Shown here in pieces: positions 1-6,702 of a DNA stretch of 10,723 nt. Location of the stretch: contig JBDTBU010000334.1 of assembly GCA_039923935.1 (NCBI GenBank), forward strand, positions 1 to 10,723, in the 5' to 3' direction. Source of the DNA: Paraktedonobacter sp039923935. GTDB taxonomy: Bacteria; Chloroflexota; Ktedonobacteria; Ktedonobacterales; Ktedonobacteraceae. The notes under the pieces are model-generated. The model did not search any database and was not told where the DNA came from. It worked only from the letters and a program-made list of their open reading frames with translations. Both the position numbers and the translations under genes were made by a program. Positions within the stretch are counted from its first letter, which is position 1. Every line of letters starts with the position of its first letter.

Positions 1-2
1 GA

Positions 3-1190
3 ACCTATGATGAGCTTCGCACGCGTTTTCATCTGCCCTCACAAATGGCGTGTAGCGTTCCTAGACAGGTGGGAGCCACCTATAAAACGCTGTGGAAGAA
101 AGTCAAGCAGAACACGGCACACCGCAAGACGGGCCAGACCAAGAAACGCTATAAGGGCCTGGACAAAGCCCCCACGTTTGTGTCTCCCACCTTGACGTAC
201 CACCTGGGGCATGACTATAGCTTCAAAAAAGAGCAGCACGTCAGCGTCTTGACCCTTGAGGGTCGTCTGATTGTTCCCTACACTGGCTATGACACGCACG
301 TCGCTCTGCTCCAAAAAGGAGCAGAAATCGGTGCGGCCCTGTTGTGGTATGACAAGCCCAAAAAGCGGTTCTACCTGCTTGTGTCCCTCGAGATTGAGGG
401 AGCAGATCCCACACCGGAAACACATCCACACATCGTCGGCGTGGATGTGGGCGTCCGCTACCTGGCGGTTGCCTCTACGACCACGGGTGCGCAATCTTTC
501 TACTCTGGGAAACGGGTCGTTTCCCAAGCCAACCATTACGCGAGACTGAAAAAGCGTCTGCAAAAAAAAGGCACTCGTTCTGCGACTCGTCGCCTGGTGA
601 CGGTACGTAGACGAGAGAGACGGTTGAAAGCCGACGCCAATCACGGAGTCTCCAAACGCATCGTGGCCCAGCATCCCCATTCCCTGATCGGCCTGGAGCA
701 TTTGACAGACATCCGAGAGCGAACGAAACGGCGAACGCATGTCCATAAGAAGGACGGCAAGGGCGTTGAGCGTGCCTCGAGCAAGCAGCGCAAAAGCAAT
801 GCCACGTATTCCAAGTGGTCGTTTGCCGAGTTGCAAGCGATGATCGCCTATAAATCCCTGTTGCACGGATCGATGGCAATCACAGTCGATGCCCACTATA
901 CGAGCAAGGCGTGCCCGGTGTGTGGGCATACGGCAGATGCCAATCGCCCCAAGAAAGGCTTATTGTTTGTCTGTCAGAACTGTCATTACACGCTCCATGC
1001 TGATCTGGTCGGTGCCAGGAATATCGCGATGAGAACGTTGCTCGTCCGGCAAGACTGGGCGAGTACGGGGCAGTTGTCAGTTGCCCCTGATGTGTCGGAT
1101 GTGAAGACCAAAGCGGCACGCCTGCAACGGTATGCTGAACTGCGGTGGAGTTTAGACACAAGCCCCGCGTCTTTAGACCGGGGTGACTGA
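3..1190 (+). CDS. tnpB: RNA-guided endonuclease TnpB (OrfB), 5' end cut by the window
   Basis: TnpB is the RuvC-type, guide-RNA-directed nuclease of IS200/IS605 elements and an ancestor of Cas12. The frame is open to the left edge, and codons before the first ATG (45) look like TnpB sequence (TYDELRTRFHLPSQ), so the true start lies outside and roughly 20-40 residues are missing. Numbering from that ATG, the RuvC triad looks intact: D134 in GVDVGVRYLAV, E218 in IGLEHL and D320 in HADLVGARN. Between the last two lies a four-cysteine zinc finger (C290-x2-C293, C310-x2-C313). A basic stretch at about 165-195 is usual for the family. Nothing suggests decay: no stop or frameshift in 395 codons. The 3' end overlaps the element's right-end hairpin, as expected for the omega-RNA. 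Family assignment is firm; activity is inferred only from the conserved residues. Confidence 0.93.
   Translation, partial: TYDELRTRFHLPSQMACSVPRQVGATYKTLWKKVKQNTAHRKTGQTKKRYKGLDKAPTFVSPTLTYHLGHDYSFKKEQHVSVLTLEGRLIVPYTGYDTHVALLQKGAEIGAALLWYDKPKKRFYLLVSLEIEGADPTPETHPHIVGVDVGVRYLAVASTTTGAQSFYSGKRVVSQANHYARLKKRLQKKGTRSATRRLVTVRRRERRLKADANHGVSKRIVAQHPHSLIGLEHLTDIRERTKRRTHVHKKDGKGVERASSKQRKSNATYSKWSFAELQAMIAYKSLLHGSMAITVDAHYTSKACPVCGHTADANRPKKGLLFVCQNCHYTLHADLVGARNIAMRTLLVRQDWASTGQLSVAPDVSDVKTKAARLQRYAELRWSLDTSPASLDRGD
1151..1190 (+). ncRNA. Right-end hairpin; likely 3' part of the omega-RNA scaffold
   Basis: CCCCG (1163-1167) pairs with CGGGG (1179-1183) around an inner TC/GA pair and a TTTA loop, within the last codons of tnpB. 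The heptamer TTTAGAC occurs both before the hairpin (1151-1157) and within it (1172-1178). In studied TnpB systems the guide RNA scaffold derives from the tnpB 3' end and the element's right end, and the guide is the flanking sequence just beyond. By analogy the guide here would be read from about 1191 onward. The hairpin is seen; the RNA is inferred. Confidence 0.45.
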
Positions 1191-1823
1191 CCTGTAACAA
1201 TACTCCAGAGGCTATCAAGGTTGGAGGGTATCACGCACAAAACCTACGACCTTGCTGGGTGTATCTGACGCAAATACGGGTGTATAGAGCATCGAGGAAG
1301 ATATATGCGTCTTGGAATCGTAATAGACTCCTGAGAAGAATGACTGACCCTGGAGTACCCGCTGTAAATATTCAGGTGGAACCAGGCTTGTTCCATGCGC
1401 CTCCGGCTTATTCCCATACAAAGAGTAATAAATCAGGAGTTCCCCTTTCGTGTGTAAAAACTCTACCAGAGAGACTTCTGGGTACAGAGATTTCTCCAAG
1501 GCAAGGCCGTCTTGTATAAATAATGCCAGTTGTGCGTCCGAAAAGAGATTGGGAGCTAAAAAATATTCCTGGACGTTGGGATCATTAGACAAACTTCCAC
1601 TGATGGTCTCTTTATTTGCCAAGTACGCATCAATCAGCTTCGCGTGCACCTTTGCATCTGTTATCATCGATGTGCTGGCCTGGTTAATCAGGGTGGTACG
1701 GGATGGTACTTCACTCATGAGTAGGGCAAGCAGGAGAGGCAAGATTGCTACCCCGACTAGCCAGAGAGAAAGACGAATGGACAAGGGAAGCGATTTCCTG
1801 TCAGTAGAGGTTATTTGTGTCAT
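1191..1823 (-). pseudogene. Membrane sensor with double-CACHE-like domain, frameshifted and truncated
   Basis: The readable frame gives 202 residues, from ATG at 1823 to TGA at 1215-1217. A basic N-terminus (1-18) precedes one membrane helix (about 19-38). A predicted extracytoplasmic domain follows that resembles the dCACHE ligand-binding domain of receptor kinases and cyclases, with GVYYDSKTHISSS at 165-177 and TPVF at 181-184. The protein stops after VVGFVRDTLQP with no second membrane helix and no output domain. The next frame, starting a few codons before the stop, continues plausibly as NLDSLWSIV, so one base appears gained (or two lost) near 1220-1240. About 10 codons later the IS200/IS605 right end begins, and any remaining gene would lie beyond the element, outside the window. 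The start is supported by AAAGGAG (1834-1840), 10 bases upstream. The output domain type is unknown. Confidence 0.68.
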
Positions 1824-1833
1824 GACTACATAA

Positions 1834-1840
1834 CTCCTTT
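1834..1840 (-). promoter_or_regulatory. Ribosome binding site of the sensor remnant
   Basis: AAAGGAG on the minus strand, 10 bases before the ATG at 1821-1823. It fixes the start chosen for the sensor gene. Confidence 0.7.
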
Positions 1841-1900
1841 GGAAAAAGATAATTGCTTACAAGATTTACACGATCAATGAACCTCCCAGATGGTGTTCCC

Positions 1901-1929
1901 ACTATACCAGAGTAGCGATAAAATATCAA
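1901..1929 (-). promoter_or_regulatory. Sigma70-type promoter of the sensor remnant
   Basis: On the minus strand, TTGATA (1924-1929), a 17-base spacer and TATAGT (1901-1906). The -35 box is one half of a regulatory palindrome (1915-1929). The same arrangement stands before the MFS gene at 7803-7831. This leaves a leader of about 70 bases before the sensor ATG. Confidence 0.7.
1915..1929. promoter_or_regulatory. Operator palindrome 1A
   Basis: GCGATAAAATATCAA, matching the TTGATA-N3-TATCAA pattern except for its first two bases. It covers the -35 box of the minus-strand sensor promoter. Its centre lies 39 bp from operator 1B. The same pair with the same spacing recurs at 7765-7817, so it is likely the binding site of the RpiR-family regulator encoded here. 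Confidence 0.65.
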
Positions 1930-1953
1930 TATAAAAATAAAATGACAGAAAAA

Positions 1954-1968
1954 TTGATATTTTATCAT
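1954..1968. promoter_or_regulatory. Operator palindrome 1B
   Basis: TTGATATTTTATCAT, matching TTGATA-N3-TATCAA except for the last base. Its end touches the -35 box (1968-1973) of the ligase promoter, so bound protein would be expected to block RNA polymerase. With 1A it also forms a perfect 14-base inverted repeat (1917-1930 with 1953-1966). Confidence 0.68.
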
Positions 1969-1996
1969 TGACTTCTCAACAAAAATCGCTTAGAAT
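1968..1996 (+). promoter_or_regulatory. Sigma70-type promoter of the acyl-CoA ligase
   Basis: TTGACT (1968-1973), a 17-base spacer and TAGAAT (1991-1996). The matching boxes are found before rpiR in the second promoter region. Transcription would start near 2003, leaving a leader of about 50 bases. Confidence 0.8.
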
Positions 1997-2053
1997 CACA
2001 GAGACGACACAAAGCAGAAGTGTGTTATAAAAAAAAGAGGACACGAAGCAAAT

Positions 2054-3676
2054 ATGGAAATAACAGATCTACGTGTATTAGCTGATCTCGCGATCTATAA
2101 TTGCCTCAATCTGGGAGAGTATACTTCCCTGATCTATGAGGATGAAGGGACCACACGCGAATACACCAACGTGAGCATAGCACGTGAGGCCACCCAACTG
2201 GCGGCGGGCCTGCAAGAACTGGGCATTCAGCAGGGAGACCGCGTCATCGTCAGTATGCTCAACTGCCCAGAGGTAGTCGCTGCCTATCAGGCGATTACCA
2301 GGGCTGGAGGTGTGATTATTCCCGCCATGCCGCTGCTCAAAGCCCCGGAACTGCGCCATATTGCCGCGAACTCGCAGGCCAAAGTAGTCATCGCCAGCCC
2401 TATGCTCTTTCCTCTATGGCAGGCAGCCCTCAAGGACGTACCTACAGTCCAACATCTCATCGGCACCGATTTCGGTCTGGACGAACTGCCAGGGGTCGAG
2501 GGGACGGTCCAGGTCCACCGATACAGTTCGGTTGTCGCCAGCGGCGCGGCCTTTGCTGAACGCTATTTGGAAGCACTACCCAACGTCATGCTGGTGCCTG
2601 ATGATCTGGCGGTGATTCTCTACACGTCGGGTACGACTGGCACACCCAAGGGTGTAGCGCTGACCCATCGCAACATTGTCTCCAACGCCGCAAGCAATCG
2701 TAATGCTGCAAACGATCCGAACGCGACCACACCAGAGGAAGAGGTGCCCACAGAACAGCGGCAACTCGCGATACTGCCGTTGGCTCATGCCTATGGCCTG
2801 TTGGTTCTCAATGTTGGGTATTTGAATGGCGCAATGTGTGTGATGCACCCGCGTTTCGAGACCAAAGCGGTCCTCTCAGCCATCGAACGTCATCGTATTA
2901 CCGGCTTTGCGGGTGTGCCCGCCATGTTTGTGGCTCTGCTCTATGCGTCTGATGCTGAGCAATATGACACCAGCAGCCTGACCTACTGCTTTAGTGGCTC
3001 GGCTCCCTTGCCGTTGGCCGTGTTGGAGGGCTTTGAGAAAAAGTTCAATTGCTCGATTCTTGAGGGCTATGGTCTCTCCGAGAGCAGCGCGTCACTCACC
3101 GGCCACCGGGTTGGTATGGTACGTAAACCTGGCTCAGTTGGCCAGCCAATCGAGGATGTAGAAGTACTGATCGTCGATGACAACGACCAACCGTTGCCAA
3201 TGGGCGAGGTGGGCGAATTGATTGCGCGTGGTCCCAATATCATGCGTGAGTACTATCAGATGCCAGAGGAGACGCAGAGCGTGCTACGCAATGGCTGGCT
3301 GCACACCGGCGATATTGGATATATTGATGAAGATGGGTATGTGTATATTGTCGGGCGTAAGAAAGATCTGATTATTCGCGGCGGCTTTAACATTTATCCT
3401 CACGATGTCGAAGAGGTGCTCGACCGGCATCCAGCCGTGATAGAATCGGCTGTGATTGGGATTCCCTCCGAACGTATGGGCGAAGAGGTCAAAGCCTTTG
3501 TGGTTATACGTGAAGAGATCGAGATTGAAACGCTGAAAGCGTACTGTCGTGAAGCGCTGGCAAACTATAAAACGCCGAGCGAAATCGAATGTATCTCCGT
3601 GCTACCGCGCAACTCGGTCGGCAAGATCGACAAAAAAGAGTTGAGGAAACTGCACAAAAATACCTATTCTGCTTGA
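2054..3676 (+). CDS. Acyl-CoA ligase (AMP-forming, ANL superfamily; fatty-acid--CoA ligase-like)
   Basis: This 540-residue, full-length ANL enzyme should activate a carboxylic acid with ATP to an acyl-adenylate and then form the CoA thioester. In order: the phosphate-binding motif YTSGTTGTPKG (190-200); GYGLSESS (338-345), the YGxTE-like adenine region; TGD (418-420) for ribose; GRKKDLIIRGGFNIYP (434-449) at the hinge; and NSVGKIDKKEL (520-530), whose K524 is the adenylation lysine. The FadD-like layout suggests fatty or similar aliphatic acids, but the acyl pocket cannot be read by eye, so aryl or alicyclic acids remain possible. The start follows AGAGGA (2036-2041) by 12 bases. The leader is a near copy of the rpiR 5' region, so the gene probably answers to the same regulator. 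No partner gene follows on this strand; the SDR gene converges on it. Confidence 0.93.
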   Translation: MEITDLRVLADLAIYNCLNLGEYTSLIYEDEGTTREYTNVSIAREATQLAAGLQELGIQQGDRVIVSMLNCPEVVAAYQAITRAGGVIIPAMPLLKAPELRHIAANSQAKVVIASPMLFPLWQAALKDVPTVQHLIGTDFGLDELPGVEGTVQVHRYSSVVASGAAFAERYLEALPNVMLVPDDLAVILYTSGTTGTPKGVALTHRNIVSNAASNRNAANDPNATTPEEEVPTEQRQLAILPLAHAYGLLVLNVGYLNGAMCVMHPRFETKAVLSAIERHRITGFAGVPAMFVALLYASDAEQYDTSSLTYCFSGSAPLPLAVLEGFEKKFNCSILEGYGLSESSASLTGHRVGMVRKPGSVGQPIEDVEVLIVDDNDQPLPMGEVGELIARGPNIMREYYQMPEETQSVLRNGWLHTGDIGYIDEDGYVYIVGRKKDLIIRGGFNIYPHDVEEVLDRHPAVIESAVIGIPSERMGEEVKAFVVIREEIEIETLKAYCREALANYKTPSEIECISVLPRNSVGKIDKKELRKLHKNTYSA

Positions 3677-3749
3677 GCAAACAACGATCCCTCCTTTCTG
3701 ATCGAGCGCCGAAACAACGATCAAGTTGTTTGCTCAATCAGAAAGGAGG
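3673..3749. repeat. Two interlocked inverted repeats (a-b-a'-b') between convergent genes
   Basis: TTGAGCAAACAAC (3673-3685) is the exact reverse complement of 3725-3737, and CCTCCTTTCTGAT (3690-3702) of 3737-3749. The order is a, b, a', b', so the two 13-bp stems interlock rather than nest, and an RNA from either strand could form an H-type pseudoknot. AAACAACGATC also occurs twice directly (3679-3689 and 3712-3722). The first arm starts inside the last codons of the ligase gene. It lies between convergent genes, so a role in transcription termination or mRNA ends is plausible, although there is no T-run. Confidence 0.7.
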
Positions 3750-3839
3750 CCATTGATCTCCCGTTGTCCGAAACTTGGACTTTCATGGGCAAGCCATATT
3801 TGCTCGACGTTACAAAGGGTTCTGTCAGACGCGCACTGC

Positions 3840-4613
3840 TTATTGCACGGTCAGCCCACCATCGAGGACCAACACAGCGCCTGTGGTAAACGAGGACTCA
3901 TCGCTGGCGAGATAAAGCGCAGCGTTTGCAATCTCCTCTGCGGTGCCCAGCCGTCCAAGTGGAATGAGGTTGCCCAGTGTTTGCCGTGCACGTTCTGGAT
4001 CGCGATGAGTCGAGAGCATCGCATCCACCATAGGCGTTGCGGTAAAAGCTGGTGCAATCGCATTCACTCTGATATGAGAACGGGCCAGTTCGAGAGCAGC
4101 GGTCCTGGTCAGGTGGATGCACGCGGCTTTTGAGGTCGAGTAGGCCACAGATCCGGGATTCCCGACAATTCCTGCAACGCTCGCTGTATTAATAATCGAT
4201 CCGCCCTGACCAGTCTTGAGCATGGCAGCCGCGCCATATTTGATCCCAAGAAAAACTCCCTTCGCGTTGGTTGCAAAAACCCGCTCCCATTCGCTCTCAT
4301 CCAGGTCAAGAATGAATGTGCGTTTCTCGCCTATGCCGGCATTATTACACAAAATATGCAGCGCACCAAAACGCTCAAGCGTCGCCTGCACTGCCGCTGC
4401 TACTTCCTGAGCAACCGTGACATTCAGTGATACTGCAAAGGCTGTTCCGCCTTGCTCTTCGATCTTACGAACAGTTTCTGCATTGCTCTGGGCGTTGAGG
4501 TCGCCTGCAACGATTCGCGCACCTTCGCGTGCGAAGAGCATTGCCATTGCACGCCCAATACCACTCCCTGCACCGGTAATCAGGGCTACCTTGCCTTTCA
4601 GTCTCTCTACCAT
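3840..4613 (-). CDS. Short-chain dehydrogenase/reductase (classical SDR, NAD-type)
   Basis: A complete 257-residue classical SDR, the usual length for the family. The Rossmann dinucleotide motif is TGAGSGIG (13-20). D38 at the end of the second strand (VAGDLN) favours NAD(H) over NADP(H). NNAG is at 90-93, and the catalytic tetrad is N116, S145, Y158 and K162 (YSTSK). The C-terminal part has DGG near the end (251-253). It probably oxidises a secondary alcohol or reduces a ketone; FabG-like 3-oxoacyl reductase is an alternative that sequence cannot exclude. The start has AAAGGTGG about 6 bases upstream. The ATG overlaps by one base (TAATG) the stop of a possible 39-codon ORF that fills the gap after the GMC oxidase gene. 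It is the last gene of the rpiR-GMC-SDR operon. Confidence 0.93.
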   Translation of the reverse strand: MVERLKGKVALITGAGSGIGRAMAMLFAREGARIVAGDLNAQSNAETVRKIEEQGGTAFAVSLNVTVAQEVAAAVQATLERFGALHILCNNAGIGEKRTFILDLDESEWERVFATNAKGVFLGIKYGAAAMLKTGQGGSIINTASVAGIVGNPGSVAYSTSKAACIHLTRTAALELARSHIRVNAIAPAFTATPMVDAMLSTHRDPERARQTLGNLIPLGRLGTAEEIANAALYLASDESSFTTGAVLVLDGGLTVQ

Positions 4614-4732
4614 TATGTGCCACCTTTCTTCATCGTTGGTTGTTGCGCTTGGTTCAACTTCTTTACATACTCTTGCTCGAATAGACTGGATGTGTTCCCT
4701 TCGCCAGCATTTCTATCTTCCCTCTTTCTCAT
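4613..4732 (-). CDS. Possible small ORF of 39 residues, coupled to the SDR gene
   Basis: Between the GMC stop (4736-4738) and the SDR start, the minus strand has an ATG three bases after the GMC stop codon. It opens a frame of 39 codons whose TAA shares a base with the SDR ATG (TAATG). The peptide begins MRKREDRNAGEG and ends PTMKKGGT. It is very polar, rich in K, R, E and Q, with no membrane segment or cysteines. I recognise no family. No good ribosome binding site precedes it, so translation would depend on reinitiation after the GMC gene. The exact fit to the gap argues for a real gene; the lack of a binding site and short length argue for chance. Its 3' end also carries the SDR ribosome binding site. 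Confidence 0.35.
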   Translation of the reverse strand: MRKREDRNAGEGNTSSLFEQEYVKKLNQAQQPTMKKGGT

Positions 4733-4735
4733 GTT

Positions 4736-6688
4736 TCAGGATGCAGCGATTGCCTCGGCAGTGCGACGAGCCAGCGCCATAATGCTAATCATCGGATTGG
4801 TACCCGGAGCAGTGGGAAAAGCACTGCCATCGCCGATCCAGACGCCTGGGGTGTCGTGCAGTTCACCCCAGGGGTTAGCGACACTCGTGGTGCGATCTTT
4901 GCCCATCCGGCACGATCCCATCTGGTGAGCGCTGTAGATGGCCTGGCCCCCAGCACCAAGCGGGAACACCTGGGCGGCCTGGATAAAGGTTTCCAGATTC
5001 TCCCCACGCTTCCAGAAGAACCCCTCGCGCACCGCGCAGTGGATCTCCTGGGCTCCGGCGGCCTCGTGAATGCGTATAATTTCTGCCAGGCCTTGCCGGA
5101 GGTTGTGCTGATCCAGTTCGTCACTAATAGGGTACGTGTGTACAGAGGTGCCACTTTCGTCGATGGTAACGCGCCCATGCCCACGATCACGGGTGACAGC
5201 GATGAGCGTACTGGCATTGCGTAGCCTAGTCATCATCTCCTTATGTTGACGCCCGGATTGCCAGGGGGTTCCCGAAGCAAGCAGTCCTGATCCATATTGA
5301 ACGCCCTCGATGATAAAACCATAGCCCTCTCCGGTATCAGCAAATTGGTCGCAGAGTCCTGTTTGAGGTGCGCCCCACCATGCTTGCTGGTCAGTGGCAT
5401 AGAACCCGGTGGCAAGCGAAACAGGGTGCAGGCGCAGGTACTGTCCGACAGCTTGCCCACCAAGACCAGAACGCAGAAGAAGTGCTGGCGATTCGAGCGC
5501 CCCACAGGCGACAACAACCCTGGGTGCCCGCACTATTACGCTGATCTGTTTACCTGACGCATCGGTATACGTAGCTTCCACCCCAACGGCTCGTCCGTGT
5601 TCCACCAGAATACGGTTGGCTTTGCAGCGAACAACCAACTGGGCACCTTGTTGGTAGGCATGGAGCAGGTATGTTTTGGCGGTACTCTGTTTGCTCCCTG
5701 TTTGATCGCCAAAGCCCAGATAGCCTGCGGAGGCTGGATCGTAGCGTGTCGGATCAGCGTTGCGCACGATGCGCTTGAAGGAATAACCCAACTTTTCGCT
5801 GCCCTCCTTGAGGCGCAGGTGGGGTCCGTTGAAATCGCTGCATTGGTCATTGGCAGAGATGCGAGCGAGGATAGCATCGAAATAGTGGTCGTATTCTGGC
5901 GAATCCAGTCCCTCAAGGCCGAACTCCTGGGCCCACTCCGCGCGGACCCCCGGCCTAGTGCGCAGACAGTTCATCCAGTTGACCGTGGTTCCGCCCCCCA
6001 GGGTAGCTCCAGCAACCAGGGCCACGTTGCCATCGGCGCTGGGGAAGTAGCCCCCCCGATAGTAAAGATGCTGATAGGCCCAGAGTTCAAGTTGATTAAA
6101 ATCGGACTCGTTGTAATAGTCTCCAGCTTCCAGCACCACAACCTGCTGACCCTTTTCGGCCAGCGTTCCCGCAATAACTCCGCCACCAGCGCCAGATCCT
6201 ATAATGCACACATCAGCCTCCAGGGTAAACCCATCTCCAGTTGGGGCCACTGGTTGGATGGGTTTGGGTTCTGGCGGCGGCGTGCTGATTGGCCCTGGAT
6301 AGCCCAGGATTGTCCAATTTGGATTGCGCCCGGTCTGGTCGGGCGCACCATAGGCCAGTAACAGGGTTAATTGTCGGAAGGCTTCGATCCCGGCGGCAGC
6401 ATCAGGTGAAAGAGTAGCCACCTGTTGGAGCAGTTGCTCCCGCGTTTCCTGGGAAGCATCGACGAAGCCAAGGGGTGCCATAGCTTCAAGCAAGAAATAG
6501 AGGCCCAGACGCTGCGACTCCGGAACATTGGCAAGCAGATATGCTTCAATCATCTGATCAACCTGCAGATCTGATGCCTTGCGTTTCCAGAAACCATAGG
6601 GGTCATCAATCCCTTCAAGGGAGGGGAAAAACGTATCACAGACGGTACGGAGGACGAGACGTTGAATAGCGCTCATTTGGGTGCTCAT
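4736..6688 (-). CDS. GMC-family FAD oxidoreductase, long-chain-alcohol-oxidase-like
   Basis: A 650-residue flavoprotein of the GMC family, expected to oxidise an alcohol to the aldehyde or ketone, with oxygen or a quinone/cytochrome as acceptor. Residues 1-150 form an N-terminal region that ordinary GMC enzymes lack but long-chain fatty alcohol oxidases have; it ends in a Pro-rich linker (131-148). The FAD motif is GSGAGGG (164-170), with E187 for the FAD ribose. GATLGGGTTVNWM (227-239) is the second GMC signature. HQMGSCRMG (588-596) carries the catalytic His588, and the second catalytic position is N631 (GTNPM). No signal peptide is seen. The start follows AAGGAGAG (6695-6702) by six bases; this site overlaps the rpiR stop, so the two genes are tightly coupled. 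Substrate length is inference from the family resemblance. Confidence 0.92.
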   Translation of the reverse strand: MSTQMSAIQRLVLRTVCDTFFPSLEGIDDPYGFWKRKASDLQVDQMIEAYLLANVPESQRLGLYFLLEAMAPLGFVDASQETREQLLQQVATLSPDAAAGIEAFRQLTLLLAYGAPDQTGRNPNWTILGYPGPISTPPPEPKPIQPVAPTGDGFTLEADVCIIGSGAGGGVIAGTLAEKGQQVVVLEAGDYYNESDFNQLELWAYQHLYYRGGYFPSADGNVALVAGATLGGGTTVNWMNCLRTRPGVRAEWAQEFGLEGLDSPEYDHYFDAILARISANDQCSDFNGPHLRLKEGSEKLGYSFKRIVRNADPTRYDPASAGYLGFGDQTGSKQSTAKTYLLHAYQQGAQLVVRCKANRILVEHGRAVGVEATYTDASGKQISVIVRAPRVVVACGALESPALLLRSGLGGQAVGQYLRLHPVSLATGFYATDQQAWWGAPQTGLCDQFADTGEGYGFIIEGVQYGSGLLASGTPWQSGRQHKEMMTRLRNASTLIAVTRDRGHGRVTIDESGTSVHTYPISDELDQHNLRQGLAEIIRIHEAAGAQEIHCAVREGFFWKRGENLETFIQAAQVFPLGAGGQAIYSAHQMGSCRMGKDRTTSVANPWGELHDTPGVWIGDGSAFPTAPGTNPMISIMALARRTAEAIAAS

Positions 6689-6694
6689 GGGATT

Positions 6695-6702
6695 CTCTCC
6701 TT
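6695..6702 (-). promoter_or_regulatory. Ribosome binding site of the GMC oxidase gene
   Basis: AAGGAGAG on the minus strand, six bases before the ATG at 6686-6688. It overlaps the rpiR stop codon (6701-6703), which shows that both genes share a transcript. Confidence 0.75.

Larger units (their letters stand above)
1..1195 (+). mobile_element. Right-hand part of an IS200/IS605-family element (tnpB side)
   Basis: The element is recognised from its tnpB gene and the GC-rich hairpin right after the last codons (1163-1183). IS200/IS605 elements have hairpin ends and no terminal inverted repeats, so the boundary cannot be read from symmetry. I place the right end between about 1188 and 1196, because minus-strand sensor-gene sequence resumes by about 1200. 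The left end, and any tnpA transposase gene, would lie outside the window. Whether this is a tnpB-only element or a tnpA-tnpB element is unknown. Confidence 0.75.
1902..2050. repeat. Divergent promoter repeat, copy 1 (inverted relative to copy 2)
   Basis: This segment aligns with the reverse complement of 7682-7830. By hand count there are 13 mismatches over the first 120 aligned bases with no gap, then about 30 more similar bases with one gap. It includes both palindromic operators, both outward promoters and the sequence that in the other copy is the start of the rpiR coding region. Similarity ends abruptly at the -10 box on the sensor side. Confidence 0.9.

Noticed and set aside
39..929. 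A 296-codon open frame on the minus strand across tnpB
   Set aside because: It lies opposite a well-supported TnpB with intact catalytic residues, and its translation looks like no family I know; it is a shadow of the coding strand.
1450..1833. Plus-strand frame of 127 codons opposite the sensor remnant
   Set aside because: The minus strand there has a clear membrane helix, sensor-type domain, ribosome binding site and promoter; the plus frame has none of these.
3726..4133. A 135-codon plus-strand frame downstream of the ligase
   Set aside because: It begins inside the interlocked repeats, runs antisense into the SDR gene and shows no domain or ribosome binding site.
5597..6361. A 254-codon plus-strand frame opposite the GMC oxidase gene
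   Set aside because: The minus strand encodes a complete GMC protein with all its motifs; the plus frame has no ribosome binding site and no recognisable domain.
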